DNA of 64,000 nt from Bradyrhizobium sp. SZCCHNS1050 (GCF_032484785.1 NZ_JAUETR010000001.1:2669501-2733500), one strand, 5' to 3'. Numbered from the stretch's first letter, positions 51,458 to 63,214 are shown. The notes: a model not told the origin generated them from the sequence alone. Translations and numbers: made by a program.

Positions 51458-51659
51458 TGCCTCGTTGACCGAGGCCTCGTGCCGAGGCGGTCGGGATCCT
51501 CGCCAGCGTGGTCTTCGGCGGGCACGCTTTTAGCGGCTTTGCGCCCCCCGCAACAGGCCGGGCGCGCGGTTTTGATCGCCTGCGGCGATTGGCGGGACCC
51601 CGCGGGGGCCCATTTCGCGGATATTTCGCCTCGAAAGGCGGATTCAGGATGGTCCAGCG

Positions 51660-53168
51660 CTAGCTGCGTTTCAGGATTTCGACGCCGTCGACGGTCTGTA
51701 CCAGCACATAGGGCTCGAGCAGAGCCCTGAGTTCGGGGTCGGAACGCGCCCAATCGCCCCAGTCGCTGTTCTGATTGTCGATCAGGACGACGTCGGGCGG
51801 CTGTTTCCGGAAGTCGGCGACGATCCCGGCGCGTTCGCGTTCCACGTAGGGCGCGAGCCTCTGCGCCGTCTGTGAATCGATGGTTCCGTCCTGTTGCGAG
51901 CGGCGAACGATTTCCCGAACCCAGAACGCCTCCTGGCGCGAGATCCAGGTGCCATCAAGGGTCCGCACCATGGGGTGGCCGATGACCGCAGCCGCGCTGA
52001 GCACCAGCATGCTCGGGTGCGGACCGAGCCGCGCCACCTGGGCTTCGATCTGCCGGACGTCGACGCTGCCATTGAACCAGAAGCAGGTCTGCACGAACAG
52101 CACGGCGCCGGCGAGAGCGGTGGCGGCACGCGGCCAGCGTCGCGCGTCGCGGCTGCTGTCGATCGCCGACACCGCAAGGCCGGCGGCCAGCAGCGCCAGC
52201 GCGACCATGGGGTAGGCGTGATAGCCCCAGCCTTTCTGCTGCGCGACGAACGACACCAGGAAGCCGAGCGATCCGGCCAGCGTGGTGAAGGACGCCGCGT
52301 CGCGCTCGTATTGCCGGCGCTGCAGGAGGAGGACGATGATTGCCGCGGCGAGCCACAGGCCCATCGGCAGAGTGACGAGGATGGTCGGTACGGGCGCCTT
52401 CAGAAGCAGATAGACGTCGCGGACCAGCGGATAGATGACCGTGAAATATTCGGGAAAGAACAGGTAGATGCACGCCGCGTTGAGCAGCACCAGGGCCGCG
52501 GCGATCCAGTTCTCCAGCGCGAACAGCACGCGCCAGTCGCGCGCCTGCGCGGCGGCGGCGAGAATGCAGAAGCCGACGCTGAAGGCGAAATAGGGCTTGA
52601 AGCTCATCGTGAGGCCGGCGCTGAGCCCGGCGATGAGGATGGCCGCCGGGGCTACCCGCTCGCCCTCGGCGCGCAGGATATACACCGCGATCGCCGGCAA
52701 TATCGTGATCAGGGCCAGATGTTCCCGCTGGCCGAAATCATACATCGGCGCGATCAGAAGCAGGGCGGTCGTCCACGCCGCCAGCCGGCCGTCCGCGAGC
52801 CGATGGCGCAGGGCCGATGTCCGCAGCACCAGCCACACCAGCGTCAGGGATGCTGCGGTCAGTGCGAAGATCAGGATATTCGTCGCCAGCTCGGGCCTGA
52901 GATGGATCGCACGCGCCAGTGCGACCGCCAGAAGATAGACCGATCCCGCCATGGGCGGATTCGTCTCGAGGATGTCGACGTAGAGTCGCTGGCCATCGAG
53001 CATGCGCTCGCTGACGAGGAGCCACCAGCTGACGTCGACATTGAGGGGAAGGACGTACCGCAGCCACGCGGCTGCAACCACGATGGCGCAGATCAGCAGT
53101 CTCGGGAACGTGGCCTGGCCGGCTTCACGCGCGCGTTGCGGAAAGCCCCAATCGGTGTCGATGACCAT
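51660..53168 (-). CDS. Polytopic GT-C-like membrane protein
   Basis: A 502-residue protein with about ten membrane helices and a C-terminal soluble domain of about 130 residues. The first periplasmic loop carries NVDVSWWLLVSERMLDGQ and ETNPPMAGSVYLL, an acidic motif arrangement typical of GT-C glycosyltransferases that use polyprenol-linked sugars. The acceptor is unknown. The C-terminal part (QKPPDVVLIDNQNSDWG-like segment) is predicted periplasmic. It is divergent from dnaK. Confidence 0.75.
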   Translation of the reverse strand: MVIDTDWGFPQRAREAGQATFPRLLICAIVVAAAWLRYVLPLNVDVSWWLLVSERMLDGQRLYVDILETNPPMAGSVYLLAVALARAIHLRPELATNILIFALTAASLTLVWLVLRTSALRHRLADGRLAAWTTALLLIAPMYDFGQREHLALITILPAIAVYILRAEGERVAPAAILIAGLSAGLTMSFKPYFAFSVGFCILAAAAQARDWRVLFALENWIAAALVLLNAACIYLFFPEYFTVIYPLVRDVYLLLKAPVPTILVTLPMGLWLAAAIIVLLLQRRQYERDAASFTTLAGSLGFLVSFVAQQKGWGYHAYPMVALALLAAGLAVSAIDSSRDARRWPRAATALAGAVLFVQTCFWFNGSVDVRQIEAQVARLGPHPSMLVLSAAAVIGHPMVRTLDGTWISRQEAFWVREIVRRSQQDGTIDSQTAQRLAPYVERERAGIVADFRKQPPDVVLIDNQNSDWGDWARSDPELRALLEPYVLVQTVDGVEILKRS

Positions 53169-53588
53169 GCCTCATTCCCGTCCCAGGAGTGCGGCAGGCT
53201 AGGGCCCGTGGGTTAACAACGCATTTCGGTCATTGGGGCAGATCAGCGGTACCGGGTCTGTCGCACTTGCCGGCGATCGCACACCCCGCATTTCGCACCA
53301 GCCGTTCGATGTGCCGACAGGTGGACCCGCGGAGTCGCCTCCGGTCCGAGCCGCCGTTCCGCGTCGCCGCCGGGCCCGATGGGCCGCTCTGATGTCTCCA
53401 TGATGACCTTGGGCGGCGGCCGTGATTTTCGTGGGGTCGAACCCCTGGTCCGGTCCTTGCGGGCCACTCCCCCCCTCCTATATGACGCTCATCGTCGCAA
53501 TATCGCGAGCATTTGATCTGAGGGGGTTTTGGATGGGGGCGCCGTCAGGGCCCCACCCAACCTGCCGCAAAAAGAAGGATATGAGACC
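53169..53588. other. Divergent GT-C/dnaK intergenic region
   Basis: This 420-bp gap has a candidate dnaK promoter (53457-53484) near its right end and an AAGGA site 11 nt before the dnaK ATG. I see no CIRCE element and no recognisable gene. The left half is GC-rich and featureless to me. Confidence 0.4.
53457..53484 (+). promoter_or_regulatory. Candidate dnaK promoter
   Basis: TTGCGG (53457-53462) and TATATG (53479-53484) are 16 bp apart. Read as CTTGCG...CTATAT it also resembles a heat-shock sigma (RpoH) promoter. A run of seven C lies in the spacer. Confidence 0.35.
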
Positions 53589-55484
<1,896 letters not shown>

Positions 55485-55504
55485 CTGAGGCAGAGGTAGT
55501 GACC

Positions 55505-55558
55505 ATGACCCCCATGCCAAAGAGCGCTTTCAGCGGCTCGTTGGATGGGGGTCATTTT
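55505..55558 (+). terminator. Long stem-loop between dnaK and dnaJ
   Basis: ATGACCCCCAT (55505-55515) pairs with ATGGGGGTCAT (55545-55555). The stem extends by CCAA/TTGG with one bulged G, around a 20-nt loop, and is followed by TTTCATT. It may attenuate read-through and so set a DnaK excess over DnaJ. Confidence 0.65.
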
Positions 55559-55629
55559 CATTGACCCGGAACGCGCGCGGCGATCGCGCCAGCCGTTCCT
55601 GTTGGGCGAAGTTCGGGCGGGTTTGATTG

Positions 55630-56760
55630 ATGTCCACCAAGCGCTGCTACTACGAGACCCTGGAAGTCGAGCGCAACGCCGACGAGAGCAAACTCAAGGC
55701 CGCCTTCCGCAAGCTGGCCATGAAGTGGCATCCGGACAAGAATCCGGGCGATGCCTCCAGCGAAGTGAAATTCAAGGAAATCAACGAGGCCTATGAGGTG
55801 CTGCGCGACGCCGACAAGCGCGCCGCCTACGACCGCTATGGCCACGCCGCCTTCGAGCAGGGCGGCATGGGCGGGGCGCACGGCTTCGGCGCCGGCTTCG
55901 CCTCCTCGTTCTCCGACATCTTCGAAGACCTGTTCGGCATGGCCGGGCAGCGCCGTGGGGGCACCGGACGCGAGCGCGGCGCCGATCTGCGCTACAACAT
56001 GGAAATCACCTTGGAAGAGGCGTTCCAGGGCAAGACCGCACAAATCGAAATTCCGGTCTCGGTGACCTGCGAATCCTGCTCCGGCACCGGCGCCAAGGCC
56101 GGCACCAAGCCGAAGACCTGCGCGATGTGCGGCGGCGCCGGCCGCGTGCGGCAGGCGCAGGGCTTCTTCACCCTGGAGCGGACCTGCCCCGGCTGTCACG
56201 GCCGCGGCCAGATGATCGAGGACCCCTGTCCGTCATGCTCCGGCTCCGGCCGCGTCACCCGTGACCGCACGCTGTCCGTCAACATTCCCCAGGGCGTCGA
56301 GGACGGCACCCGCATCCGTCTCGCCGGCGAGGGCGAGGCGGGCCTGCGCGGCGGGCCGCCGGGCGATCTCTACATCTTCCTGTCGTTGACGGCTCACGAG
56401 TTCTTCCAGCGCGACGGCGCCGACCTGCACTGCCGGGTGCCGATCTCGATGGTGACCGCGGCGCTCGGCGGCGAGTTCGAGGTGCCCACGATCGACAAGG
56501 GCAAGACCAAGGTGAAGATTCCCGCCGGTGCGCAGTCCGGGCGCCGGTTCCGGATCGCGGCCAAGGGCATGCCGGTGCTGCGCTCGCGCCAGACCGGCGA
56601 CATGTATGTCCAGATCGTTGTCGAGACGCCGCAGAACCTGACCAAGAAGCAGCAGGAATTGCTGGCCGAGTTCGAGAAGTTGTCCTCGGGAGCGACCCAG
56701 CCCGAGGCCGCCGGCTTCTTCACCAAGGTCAAGGACTTCTTCGGCAAGGCGGCGAGCTGA
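55630..56760 (+). CDS. dnaJ: Co-chaperone DnaJ
   Basis: A 376-residue type I Hsp40. The J-domain contains the HPDKNPGD loop (the HPD motif). A short Gly/Phe region ([26 protein letters not shown]) and four CxxCxGxG zinc repeats ([32 protein letters not shown]) follow, then the substrate-binding beta domains. The ATG at 55630 is used; a TTG codon precedes it. It lies 145 bp after dnaK. Confidence 0.98.
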   Translation: MSTKRCYYETLEVERNADESKLKAAFRKLAMKWHPDKNPGDASSEVKFKEINEAYEVLRDADKRAAYDRYGHAAFEQGGMGGAHGFGAGFASSFSDIFEDLFGMAGQRRGGTGRERGADLRYNMEITLEEAFQGKTAQIEIPVSVTCESCSGTGAKAGTKPKTCAMCGGAGRVRQAQGFFTLERTCPGCHGRGQMIEDPCPSCSGSGRVTRDRTLSVNIPQGVEDGTRIRLAGEGEAGLRGGPPGDLYIFLSLTAHEFFQRDGADLHCRVPISMVTAALGGEFEVPTIDKGKTKVKIPAGAQSGRRFRIAAKGMPVLRSRQTGDMYVQIVVETPQNLTKKQQELLAEFEKLSSGATQPEAAGFFTKVKDFFGKAAS

Positions 56761-56915
56761 GCCGTGAGTGCAGAACCGCGGGGCCTGGTGCTTTCGCTGG
56801 ATGGCATCGGAATGTCGATTTCGAGCGAATTTGCTGCTCCGCACATGCAAAAAATTATCGAATGCAACTGTAAGAGCGCGGACCCGCCAGCCTTAATCGT
56901 ACGTTACGGTTCGGC

Positions 56916-56942
56916 TTGACCGCCCCGCCTGCGCCCTATACG
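56916..56942 (+). promoter_or_regulatory. Candidate pmtA promoter
   Basis: TTGACC (56916-56921) and TATACG (56937-56942) lie 15 bp apart, a slightly short spacer, 55 bp upstream of the preferred pmtA ATG. Confidence 0.4.
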
Positions 56943-56996
56943 TCTTTGTGACTCTTTTCTGACATCGCCGTGAAGACGGTCCCGTCTGGTACTGAG

Positions 56997-57599
56997 ATGC
57001 CCCTGCAAACGTCCGTGCGTGCGTCGAAAAAGCCTCTCCGTCTGGACGACGAAGTGCGCTTCCTCCGCTCATGGATCGAAAAGCCGCTGCACATGGGCGC
57101 CGTCATGCCGTCGGGCCGACTGCTGGCCCGCACCATGGCGCAGTACGTCGATCCGCACGGGACAGGACCCGTCATCGAGCTCGGACCGGGCACCGGCGCG
57201 ATCACCAATGCGCTGGTCGAACATGGCGTCGATCAGAAGCGGCTGGTGCTGGTCGAGTACAATCCGGGTTTCTGCGCCCTGCTGCGCGACCGCTACCCGC
57301 AGGCCAAGGTGGTCCAGGGCGACGCCTATCGCCTTCGCGACACGCTCTGGAACGTGCTCGGCGCCCCGGCCTCGGCCGTCGTCTCCGGCCTGCCGCTCGT
57401 GACCAAGCCGATGCTGACCCGCATGAAGCTGATCCGCGATGCCTTCGCGGCGATGTCGCCGAATGCGCCGTTCGTGCAGTTCACCTATTCCGTCGTGCCG
57501 CCGATTCCGAAGTCGCTGCCCGGCGTTACCACGCAGGCCTCCGAGCGCATCTGGATGAATCTTCCGCCAGCGCGCGTCTGGGTGTATCGCAAGCCCTGA
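56997..57599 (+). CDS. pmtA: Phosphatidylethanolamine N-methyltransferase PmtA
   Basis: A 200-residue SAM-dependent enzyme from the ATG at 56997; a GTG at 56970 would add nine residues. The SAM loop VIELGPGTGAITNALV is followed by LVEYNPGFCALL, and an N-terminal amphipathic RFLRSWIEKPLHMGAVMPSG stretch likely binds membrane. It converts phosphatidylethanolamine to phosphatidylcholine, a lipid important for symbiosis in Bradyrhizobium. Position directly after dnaKJ matches the known Bradyrhizobium arrangement. Confidence 0.9.
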   Translation: MPLQTSVRASKKPLRLDDEVRFLRSWIEKPLHMGAVMPSGRLLARTMAQYVDPHGTGPVIELGPGTGAITNALVEHGVDQKRLVLVEYNPGFCALLRDRYPQAKVVQGDAYRLRDTLWNVLGAPASAVVSGLPLVTKPMLTRMKLIRDAFAAMSPNAPFVQFTYSVVPPIPKSLPGVTTQASERIWMNLPPARVWVYRKP

Positions 57600-57644
57600 C
57601 CGGCGGCCGCGATCCTTCGTGGCGGGTCGTTGACCGACCTCACG

Positions 57645-58223
57645 ATGTCCGCGCTGAAGATGCTCATCATCCCCGGTTCGACGCGAGCCGGCTCGCACAA
57701 CGCGAAGCTCGCCGCGGCCGCCGCCTATCAGTTCGTGCAGGCCGGCGCCGACATCACCCGCATCTCGCTCGCCGACTTCCCGCTGCCGATCTACGACGCC
57801 GACCTCGAGGCGCAATCGGGCATTCCGCTTCACGCCGTGAATCTGACGCGCATGATCGGCGTCCATCATGCCGTGCTGCTGGTGACGCCGGAATACAACG
57901 CCTCGGTGCCGCCGCTGCTGACCAACGCCATCACCTGGATCTCGCGCGTCGACGAGCCGCCGGGCAGCCGCGGCGCGGTGTTCCGCAACAGGCCGTTTGC
58001 GATCGCCGCCGCCTCCGAGAACCGCTTTGGCGGCGTGCGTGCGCTCTCGGCCTTGCGGCTGATGCTGACGGCCTGCAACGCGACGGTGATCCCGAGCCAG
58101 CTTGCGCTGGCCTTCGCCGACAAGGCCTACAACGACATGGACCGGCTCAAACTGCCCGCCGACATCACGGCGCTCGACGCGCTGGTGCGGGAGCTGATCG
58201 CAACAGCGCAACATACGATGTGA
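57645..58223 (+). CDS. NADPH-dependent FMN reductase family protein
   Basis: A 192-residue flavodoxin-like reductase. The phosphate loop LIIPGSTRAGSHNAKLA and the VTPEYNASVPPLLTNAITWIS segment (the PEYN motif) are typical of ArsH/azoreductase/ChrR-type quinone reductases. The exact substrate cannot be told. An in-frame TTG at 57630 is an alternative start. It lies 45 bp after pmtA and 6 bp before pyrF, so a pmtA-flavoprotein-pyrF transcript is likely. Confidence 0.9.
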   Translation: MSALKMLIIPGSTRAGSHNAKLAAAAAYQFVQAGADITRISLADFPLPIYDADLEAQSGIPLHAVNLTRMIGVHHAVLLVTPEYNASVPPLLTNAITWISRVDEPPGSRGAVFRNRPFAIAAASENRFGGVRALSALRLMLTACNATVIPSQLALAFADKAYNDMDRLKLPADITALDALVRELIATAQHTM

Positions 58224-58229
58224 GGTGAC

Positions 58230-58961
58230 ATGCCGACCGAGATTGCTCCCCGCGACCGCCTGATCGTGGCGCTCGATCTGCCGAGCGTGGCGGAGGCCGA
58301 AGCCATGATCGCACGGCTCGGCGACGCCGTGACGTTCTACAAGATCGGCATGGAGCTGACCTATGCCGGCGGCCTCGGTCTCGCCGAACGGCTCGCGGCG
58401 GAGGGCAAGCATGTGTTCATGGACCTCAAGCTGCACGACATCCCGAACACCGTCGAGCGCGCCACCCGGCAGATCGCCAGGCTTGGCGCCCGCTTCCTCA
58501 CCGTGCACGGCTTCTCCCAGAGCATGAAGGCGGCGCTCGCCGGCGCCGCCGGCTCCAGCCTCGAGCTGCTCGCCGTCACCGTCATGACGTCCTACGACGA
58601 TGCCGATCTCGCCGCCGCCGGCTACGCCATGGGTGTCAAGGAACTCGTGGCGCACCGCGCCAGGCAGGCCAAGGAGATCGGCATCCACGGCCTGATCCTG
58701 TCGCCGGAGGAGACCCAGCTCATCCGCCCGCTGGTCGGCCCTGATATGCAGCTCGTGACCCCCGGGATCCGCCCGGCGGGATCGGACGTTGGCGACCAGA
58801 AGCGCATCATGACCCCGGCGCTGGCGATCGCCGGCGGCGCCGACCGCCTCGTCGTCGGCCGTCCCGTCACCGGCGCCGCCGATCCGGCGGCGGCCGCCGA
58901 GAGCATCGTCGCCGACATCGCCAGCGCCGTCGCGCTGGTCGGCAAGACCAACCGAGCTTGA
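58230..58961 (+). CDS. pyrF: Orotidine 5'-phosphate decarboxylase
   Basis: A 243-residue beta/alpha barrel that makes UMP from [12 protein letters not shown] and the catalytic [12 protein letters not shown] motif (Asp-Lys-Asp array) are intact, and the phosphate loop [15 protein letters not shown] and [12 protein letters not shown] closing loop are present. It follows the FMN reductase gene by 6 bp and precedes a DUF1330 gene by 33 bp. Confidence 0.97.
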   Translation: MPTEIAPRDRLIVALDLPSVAEAEAMIARLGDAVTFYKIGMELTYAGGLGLAERLAAEGKHVFMDLKLHDIPNTVERATRQIARLGARFLTVHGFSQSMKAALAGAAGSSLELLAVTVMTSYDDADLAAAGYAMGVKELVAHRARQAKEIGIHGLILSPEETQLIRPLVGPDMQLVTPGIRPAGSDVGDQKRIMTPALAIAGGADRLVVGRPVTGAADPAAAAESIVADIASAVALVGKTNRA

Positions 58962-58994
58962 GCAAGCGCGCCAGAGAGCAAGGAGACGACAGGG

Positions 58995-59297
58995 ATGCCC
59001 AAGGCCTATTGGATCGCGCGGATCGACGTGCACAACATGGACGGCTACAAGGACTACGTCGCGCAGAACGGCGCCGTGTTCCACCAGTACGGCGCCAAAT
59101 TCCTGGTCCGCGGCGGCCAGTACGAGACCAAGGAAGGCACCTCGCGCTCGCGCAACGTCGTGATCGAGTTCAAGGACTACGCGACCGCGCTGGCGTGCTA
59201 CAATTCCCCTGAATACCAGCGGCTGGTGGCGATGCGCGCGCCGCATTCGCAAGGCGATCTGGTGATCATCGAGGGCTATGACGGCCCGCAGCCCTGA
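58995..59297 (+). CDS. DUF1330 family protein
   Basis: A 100-residue small alpha+beta barrel of the DUF1330 family, a dimeric ferredoxin-like fold. AYWIARIDVHNMDGYKDYV, VRGGQYETKEG and VVIEFKDYATALACYNSPEYQ are the family core. No reaction is established. It lies between pyrF (33 bp) and dapB (94 bp) on the same strand. Confidence 0.92.
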   Translation: MPKAYWIARIDVHNMDGYKDYVAQNGAVFHQYGAKFLVRGGQYETKEGTSRSRNVVIEFKDYATALACYNSPEYQRLVAMRAPHSQGDLVIIEGYDGPQP

Positions 59298-59391
59298 TCG
59301 CCGCCCGCCCCGGCCACCGTCGACGTGGCCTCGCTCGGTTGCCGCCGCTATCAGCCCCGGCTATAGCCCTTGAAGGGGCAGAGGAGTTGAC

Positions 59392-60210
59392 ATGTCCAAG
59401 ATGCGCTTGATCGTTGCCGGAGCCGGCGGCCGCATGGGCCGCGCCCTGGTGCGCGCGATCGCCGAGACCGACGGCGCCGTGCTGGCGGGCGCGCTCGAAG
59501 CCCCCGGCTCGGAGCTGATCGGCAAGGACTCCGGCGCCCTCGCCGGCCTGCCCGCCAACGGCATCAAGCTGTCGGGCGACCTCTGGAGCATGTCGGCCGA
59601 GGCCGACGGCATCCTCGATTTCACCGTCCCGGCCGCGACCATCGCCAATGTCGCCATCGCCGCCCAGCGCGGCATCGTCCACGTCGTCGGCACCACCGGC
59701 CTGTCCGCGTCGGACGACGCCGTCATCAGGAGCGTCACCAAGCGCGCCATCGTCGTGCAGTCCGGCAACATGAGCCTCGGCGTCAACCTGCTGGCGGCGC
59801 TGGTCAAGCAGGTGGCGAAGTCGCTCGATGCCGGCTTCGACATCGAGATCCTCGAGATGCACCACAAGCACAAGGTCGACGCGCCCTCGGGCACGGCGCT
59901 GATGCTCGGCCGGGCCGCCGCCGAGGGCCGCGGCATCGCGCTCGACGAGCATTCCGCGCGCGGCCGCGACGGCATCACCGGCGAGCGCCGCAGCGGCGAC
60001 ATCGGCTTCGCCTCGCTGCGCGGCGGCACGGCGGCGGGCGATCACAGCGTCATCTTCGCCGGACCCTCGGAGCGGCTGGTGCTGTCGCACCAGGCCGAGG
60101 ACCGCATGATCTTCGCCCATGGCGCGCTGAAGGCGGCGCTGTGGGCCCATGGCAAGCCGCCGGGCTACTACACGATGGACGACGTGCTCGGCCTCAAGGA
60201 CCTTTTCTAG
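59392..60210 (+). CDS. dapB: 4-hydroxy-tetrahydrodipicolinate reductase
   Basis: A 272-residue NAD(P)H-dependent enzyme of the lysine/diaminopimelate pathway. The nucleotide loop [16 protein letters not shown] and the catalytic [16 protein letters not shown] segment (His and Lys) are complete. DFTVPAAT and GTTGLS, the other family motifs, are present. It supplies meso-DAP for peptidoglycan. gpmA follows after 24 bp. Confidence 0.97.
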   Translation: MSKMRLIVAGAGGRMGRALVRAIAETDGAVLAGALEAPGSELIGKDSGALAGLPANGIKLSGDLWSMSAEADGILDFTVPAATIANVAIAAQRGIVHVVGTTGLSASDDAVIRSVTKRAIVVQSGNMSLGVNLLAALVKQVAKSLDAGFDIEILEMHHKHKVDAPSGTALMLGRAAAEGRGIALDEHSARGRDGITGERRSGDIGFASLRGGTAAGDHSVIFAGPSERLVLSHQAEDRMIFAHGALKAALWAHGKPPGYYTMDDVLGLKDLF

Positions 60211-60234
60211 TTCAACGTCGATGGAAGCGAACTG

Positions 60235-60858
60235 ATGAGCGAACGTCTCCTGGTGCTGGTGCGCCACGGCCAGAGCGAGTGGAATCTGAAGAACCTGTTC
60301 ACCGGCTGGAAGGATCCGGACCTGACCGAGCAGGGCGTGGCCGAGGCCAAGGAGGCCGGGCGCAAGCTGAAGGCGCAGGGACTGGTCTTCGACGTCGCCT
60401 TCACCTCGGTGCTGACGCGCGCCCAGCACACGCTCGACCTGATCCTGACCGAGCTCGGCCAGACCGGCCTGCCGACAGCCAAGAACCTCGCGCTCAACGA
60501 GCGCGACTATGGTGACCTCTCGGGCCTCAACAAGGACGACGCCCGCGCCAGATGGGGCGAGGAGCAGGTCCACATCTGGCGCCGCTCCTACGACGTCCCG
60601 CCGCCCGGCGGCGAGAGCCTCAAGGACACGCTCGCCCGCGCGCTGCCCTACTACGTCCAAGAAATTCTTCCCGGCGTCCTCCGCGGCCAGCGCACCCTGG
60701 TCGCCGCCCACGGCAACTCGCTGCGCGCCCTGATCATGGTGCTGGAAAAGCTGACGCCCGAAGGCATCCTGAAGCGCGAGCTGGCGACTGGCGTGCCGAT
60801 CATCTATCGCCTGAACGCGGACTCGACGGTGGAGTCCAAGCTGGACCTGGCGGGCTAG
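60235..60858 (+). CDS. gpmA: 2,3-bisphosphoglycerate-dependent phosphoglycerate mutase
   Basis: A 207-residue histidine phosphatase-fold enzyme, shorter than E. coli GpmA (250) as is usual in alphaproteobacteria. The phospho-His is His11 in [10 protein letters not shown], with [15 protein letters not shown] and [13 protein letters not shown] carrying the other catalytic residues. It interconverts 3- and 2-phosphoglycerate. It is the last gene of the pmtA-to-gpmA run; palindromic repeats follow. Confidence 0.96.
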   Translation: MSERLLVLVRHGQSEWNLKNLFTGWKDPDLTEQGVAEAKEAGRKLKAQGLVFDVAFTSVLTRAQHTLDLILTELGQTGLPTAKNLALNERDYGDLSGLNKDDARARWGEEQVHIWRRSYDVPPPGGESLKDTLARALPYYVQEILPGVLRGQRTLVAAHGNSLRALIMVLEKLTPEGILKRELATGVPIIYRLNADSTVESKLDLAG

Positions 60859-60998
60859 GACCGTCGCAAGATTCCACTTCTCATGGGTGATCGCATCCCC
60901 ATGAGTTGAAGCCCAGCCCCCGCCGTATCGACGCTGCGCTCCCTCTGCCCGTTCTCAAGGGCAGAGAATTGAGAGCAGCCGAGGTGAGCCCCGCTGTC

Positions 60999-61149
60999 AC
61001 CCTCCCCTGGAGGGGAGGGTCGGCTCAGATGCGCGGAGCGCATGTGTGCCGGGGTGGGATGATCTCTCCACTTGCACCGGTTTCCGCGGCTCACCCCACC
61101 CCGCTCGCCCGCTTCGCGCGCGATCGACCCTCCCCCTCCAGGGGAGGGT
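60999..61149. repeat. Palindromic element of about 150 bp
   Basis: It begins with ACCCTCCCCT-GG-AGGGGAGGGT and ends with a near-copy (ACCCTCCCCCTCCAGGGGAGGGT). Inner parts GCCGGGGTGGG and CTCACCCCACCCCG are also complementary, so the whole can fold on itself like a small MITE. The first hairpin lies 140 bp after gpmA. Confidence 0.65.
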
Positions 61150-61232
61150 GAGACTGAGATCGCGGCGCCTGCCGTCGGCATCATCGAAAGTTGGCGACGT
61201 TCGCGCAGCGCAGCCGCCACGATCTGCCATGC

Positions 61233-61272
61233 GATGGATTCCGGGCTCGTGTTGCGCACGCCCCGGAATGAC
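61233..61272. repeat. Half element of the GTCATTCCGGGG type
   Basis: GATGGATTCCGGGCTCG...CCCCGGAATGAC matches the right half of the element at 30011-30111. Confidence 0.6.
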
Positions 61273-61338
61273 GGCGGAGAGAGTGGCGCCTGACTGGAAT
61301 TCGTGTCGTATGAAAAGCTGCGTAGTTTTACAGTCGTC

Positions 61339-61360
61339 ATGCCCCGCGCAGGCGGGGCAT
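61339..61360. repeat. Short perfect hairpin ATGCCCCGC/GCGGGGCAT
   Basis: A 9-bp stem with a GCAG loop, of the CCCCGC-type palindromes seen at 13094. With the two previous elements it accounts for the 602-bp gap 60859-61460; I see no gene there. Confidence 0.5.
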
Positions 61361-61460
61361 CCAGCACGCCGTGACGGTCGCGAGACTCGAGACGTCGGTG
61401 CTTACTGGATCGTCAGCGTTCGCGGACGATGACAGCGAGAGTAGCAGCGGCCTCGCCGCT

Positions 61461-62360
61461 CTACCCCATCCCCACCTGCCCCGCTTCCCACCCAAGCATC
61501 GCCTGCTTGCGCGTGAGCCCCCAATGATAGCCCGTCAGCGCGCCGGTCTTGCCGAGCGCGCGATGGCAGGGCACGACGAACGAGATCGGGTTCTTGCCGA
61601 CCGCCGCGCCCACCGCGCGCGAGGCTTTCGGCGACTCCAGCCGGGTCGCGATGTCCGAGTAGCAGACGGCGCGGCCCATGGGGATCTTGAGCAGGGTCTC
61701 CCAGACGCGGACCTCGAAGTCGGTGCCGATCAGGACGACGCGCAAGGGCTGGTCGGGCCGCCACAGGGTCTTGTCGAAGATGCGCTGGGCGAGGCCGGCG
61801 GTGCCGGGGACGTCTTCGATATAGGTGGCGCGGGGCCAGCGGCTCTTCATGTCGGCGAGCGCGCCAGCCTCCTCGCCGGGGTCGGCGAAGGCGAGGCCGG
61901 CGAGGCCACGCGGGGTGGCCATCACCAGCGCGATGCCGAACGGGCAGGGGTGGAAGCCGTAACGAAGCGTGGTGCCGGCGCCGCCGGTCTTCCATTCGCC
62001 GGGCGACATCGCTTCATGGGTGACGAACAGATCGTGCAGCCGGCCGGGGCCTGAAAGCCCCGAGTCGAGCGCGGCGTCGAGCACGCTGGCTGAGCTCTTC
62101 AGCAGGCCCTTGGCGTGATCGAGCGTCAGTGCCTGCATGAACGCCTTCGGCGTCAGCCCGGCCCAGCGCCGGAACAGATGGTGCAACTCGTCGGGCGTGA
62201 GGCTGGCGGCGTCGGCCATGTCCTCGATGGTCGGCTGCCGGCGCCAGTGCTCGGAGATGAACGCGATCGCGCGGCGCACCGCATCGTAGTCGCGCAGCGC
62301 GGCCGATTGTTGCGGGCCCGGCTTGGCCAGGGCGGAATCGTGAATGGCGAGGGTCATCAT
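61461..62360 (-). CDS. Ada-like HTH / methylated-DNA-cysteine methyltransferase
   Basis: A 299-residue fusion of an AraC-type helix-turn-helix (AIAFISEHWRRQPTIEDMADAASLTPDELHHLF) to an O6-methylguanine methyltransferase. The suicide Cys265 sits in FVVPCHRALGKTGALTGYHW. The N-terminal zinc domain of full Ada (which accepts methyl from phosphotriesters and activates transcription) is absent. The start at 62360 (MMTLAIHD) is preferred over the open frame from 62516, which covers a palindromic repeat. Confidence 0.92.
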   Translation of the reverse strand: MMTLAIHDSALAKPGPQQSAALRDYDAVRRAIAFISEHWRRQPTIEDMADAASLTPDELHHLFRRWAGLTPKAFMQALTLDHAKGLLKSSASVLDAALDSGLSGPGRLHDLFVTHEAMSPGEWKTGGAGTTLRYGFHPCPFGIALVMATPRGLAGLAFADPGEEAGALADMKSRWPRATYIEDVPGTAGLAQRIFDKTLWRPDQPLRVVLIGTDFEVRVWETLLKIPMGRAVCYSDIATRLESPKASRAVGAAVGKNPISFVVPCHRALGKTGALTGYHWGLTRKQAMLGWEAGQVGMG

Positions 62361-62469
62361 GATCCGGATGTAGGGCGGCCGGGGCGCGGACTCCACCCGA
62401 TTTCCGATCGGGAGGCTAGGGGCGTTGCGATCGGCTTCGGCTTGAAACAGGAGTTTCCCGGCTTGCTCC

Positions 62470-62615
62470 GTCATTCCGGGGCATCGCGCAGCGATGAGCC
62501 CGGAATCCATAACCACGAGAAGACGTGTGAGGCGAGATGCCCACTACCCGCGTGCCCCACACAAGGTCCTGTGGGTGTGGGTTCCGGGCTCGCGCTGCGC
62601 GCGCCCCGGAACGAC
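62470..62615. repeat. Dispersed inverted-repeat element (GTCATTCCGGGG type)
   Basis: GTCATTCCGGGG at the left and CCCCGGAACGAC at the right are inverted with one mismatch. The inner GAGCCCGGAATCCATAACCA and TGTGGGTTCCGGGCTC are also complementary. It fills most of the 320-bp gap between the Ada-like gene and the DUF2244 gene. Confidence 0.7.
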
Positions 62616-62680
62616 GCCGGAGGGTGTTAGCGGCGCTTTCGCCTGGGTAGAGCTGCCCGCAGTCAGTGCCCTTGGACGCG

Positions 62681-63214
62681 CTACAGCGGGTTGTACACCG
62701 GCCCGCGCTTCGCGGCCTGCAGCCCGGCCGTGAGGGCCTTCGCAAAACTGGCTTTCTCCTCCGGGCCCAAAAAGCTCGCGATGGCGACGCGCTGGCCGCG
62801 CGCCACCAGGTAGAGGCGCTCGATACCGAACTCCTCGTGGGTCTCCTGGTCGAGCCGCACCCAGAGCGGGTTGAAGCGCCATTCCATGACGTGGCCCTTG
62901 TGGCTGACGCGGCGCAGGCGCAGCTCGGTCAGGGTGATCGAGATGTCCTCATAGGCGTTGGCGCGGCGGAAGTTGACCTTGAAGGCCCAGTAGATCGCGA
63001 GCGCATCCAGGCCGAAGAAGCCGAGCACCGGCCAGGCGCCCATCAAGAGCGAGGCGATGCCGCCGATGAAGCTGATGGCGCAGACCACGACCATCAGCAC
63101 CAGAAAGCCGGTGCGGTTGAGCGAGCGATGCGGCGTCAGCCGGGCCGCGAACAGCTCGGGATCAGCGGCGTCGGTGCCGGTCTCCTGATACGCAAAAGCA
63201 TTGCCTGGCGTCAT
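62681..63214 (-). CDS. DUF2244 membrane protein
   Basis: A 177-residue protein with two adjacent membrane helices (FLVLMVVVCAISFIGGIASLL and MGAWPVLGFFGLDALAIYWAF, about 36-80) and a soluble C-terminal domain. RRANAYEDISITLTELRLRRVS and WRFNPLWVRLDQE are typical of DUF2244, a family of unknown function in alphaproteobacteria. It is divergent from nth by 22 bp, so the two share a very short promoter region. Confidence 0.9.
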   Translation of the reverse strand: MTPGNAFAYQETGTDAADPELFAARLTPHRSLNRTGFLVLMVVVCAISFIGGIASLLMGAWPVLGFFGLDALAIYWAFKVNFRRANAYEDISITLTELRLRRVSHKGHVMEWRFNPLWVRLDQETHEEFGIERLYLVARGQRVAIASFLGPEEKASFAKALTAGLQAAKRGPVYNPL

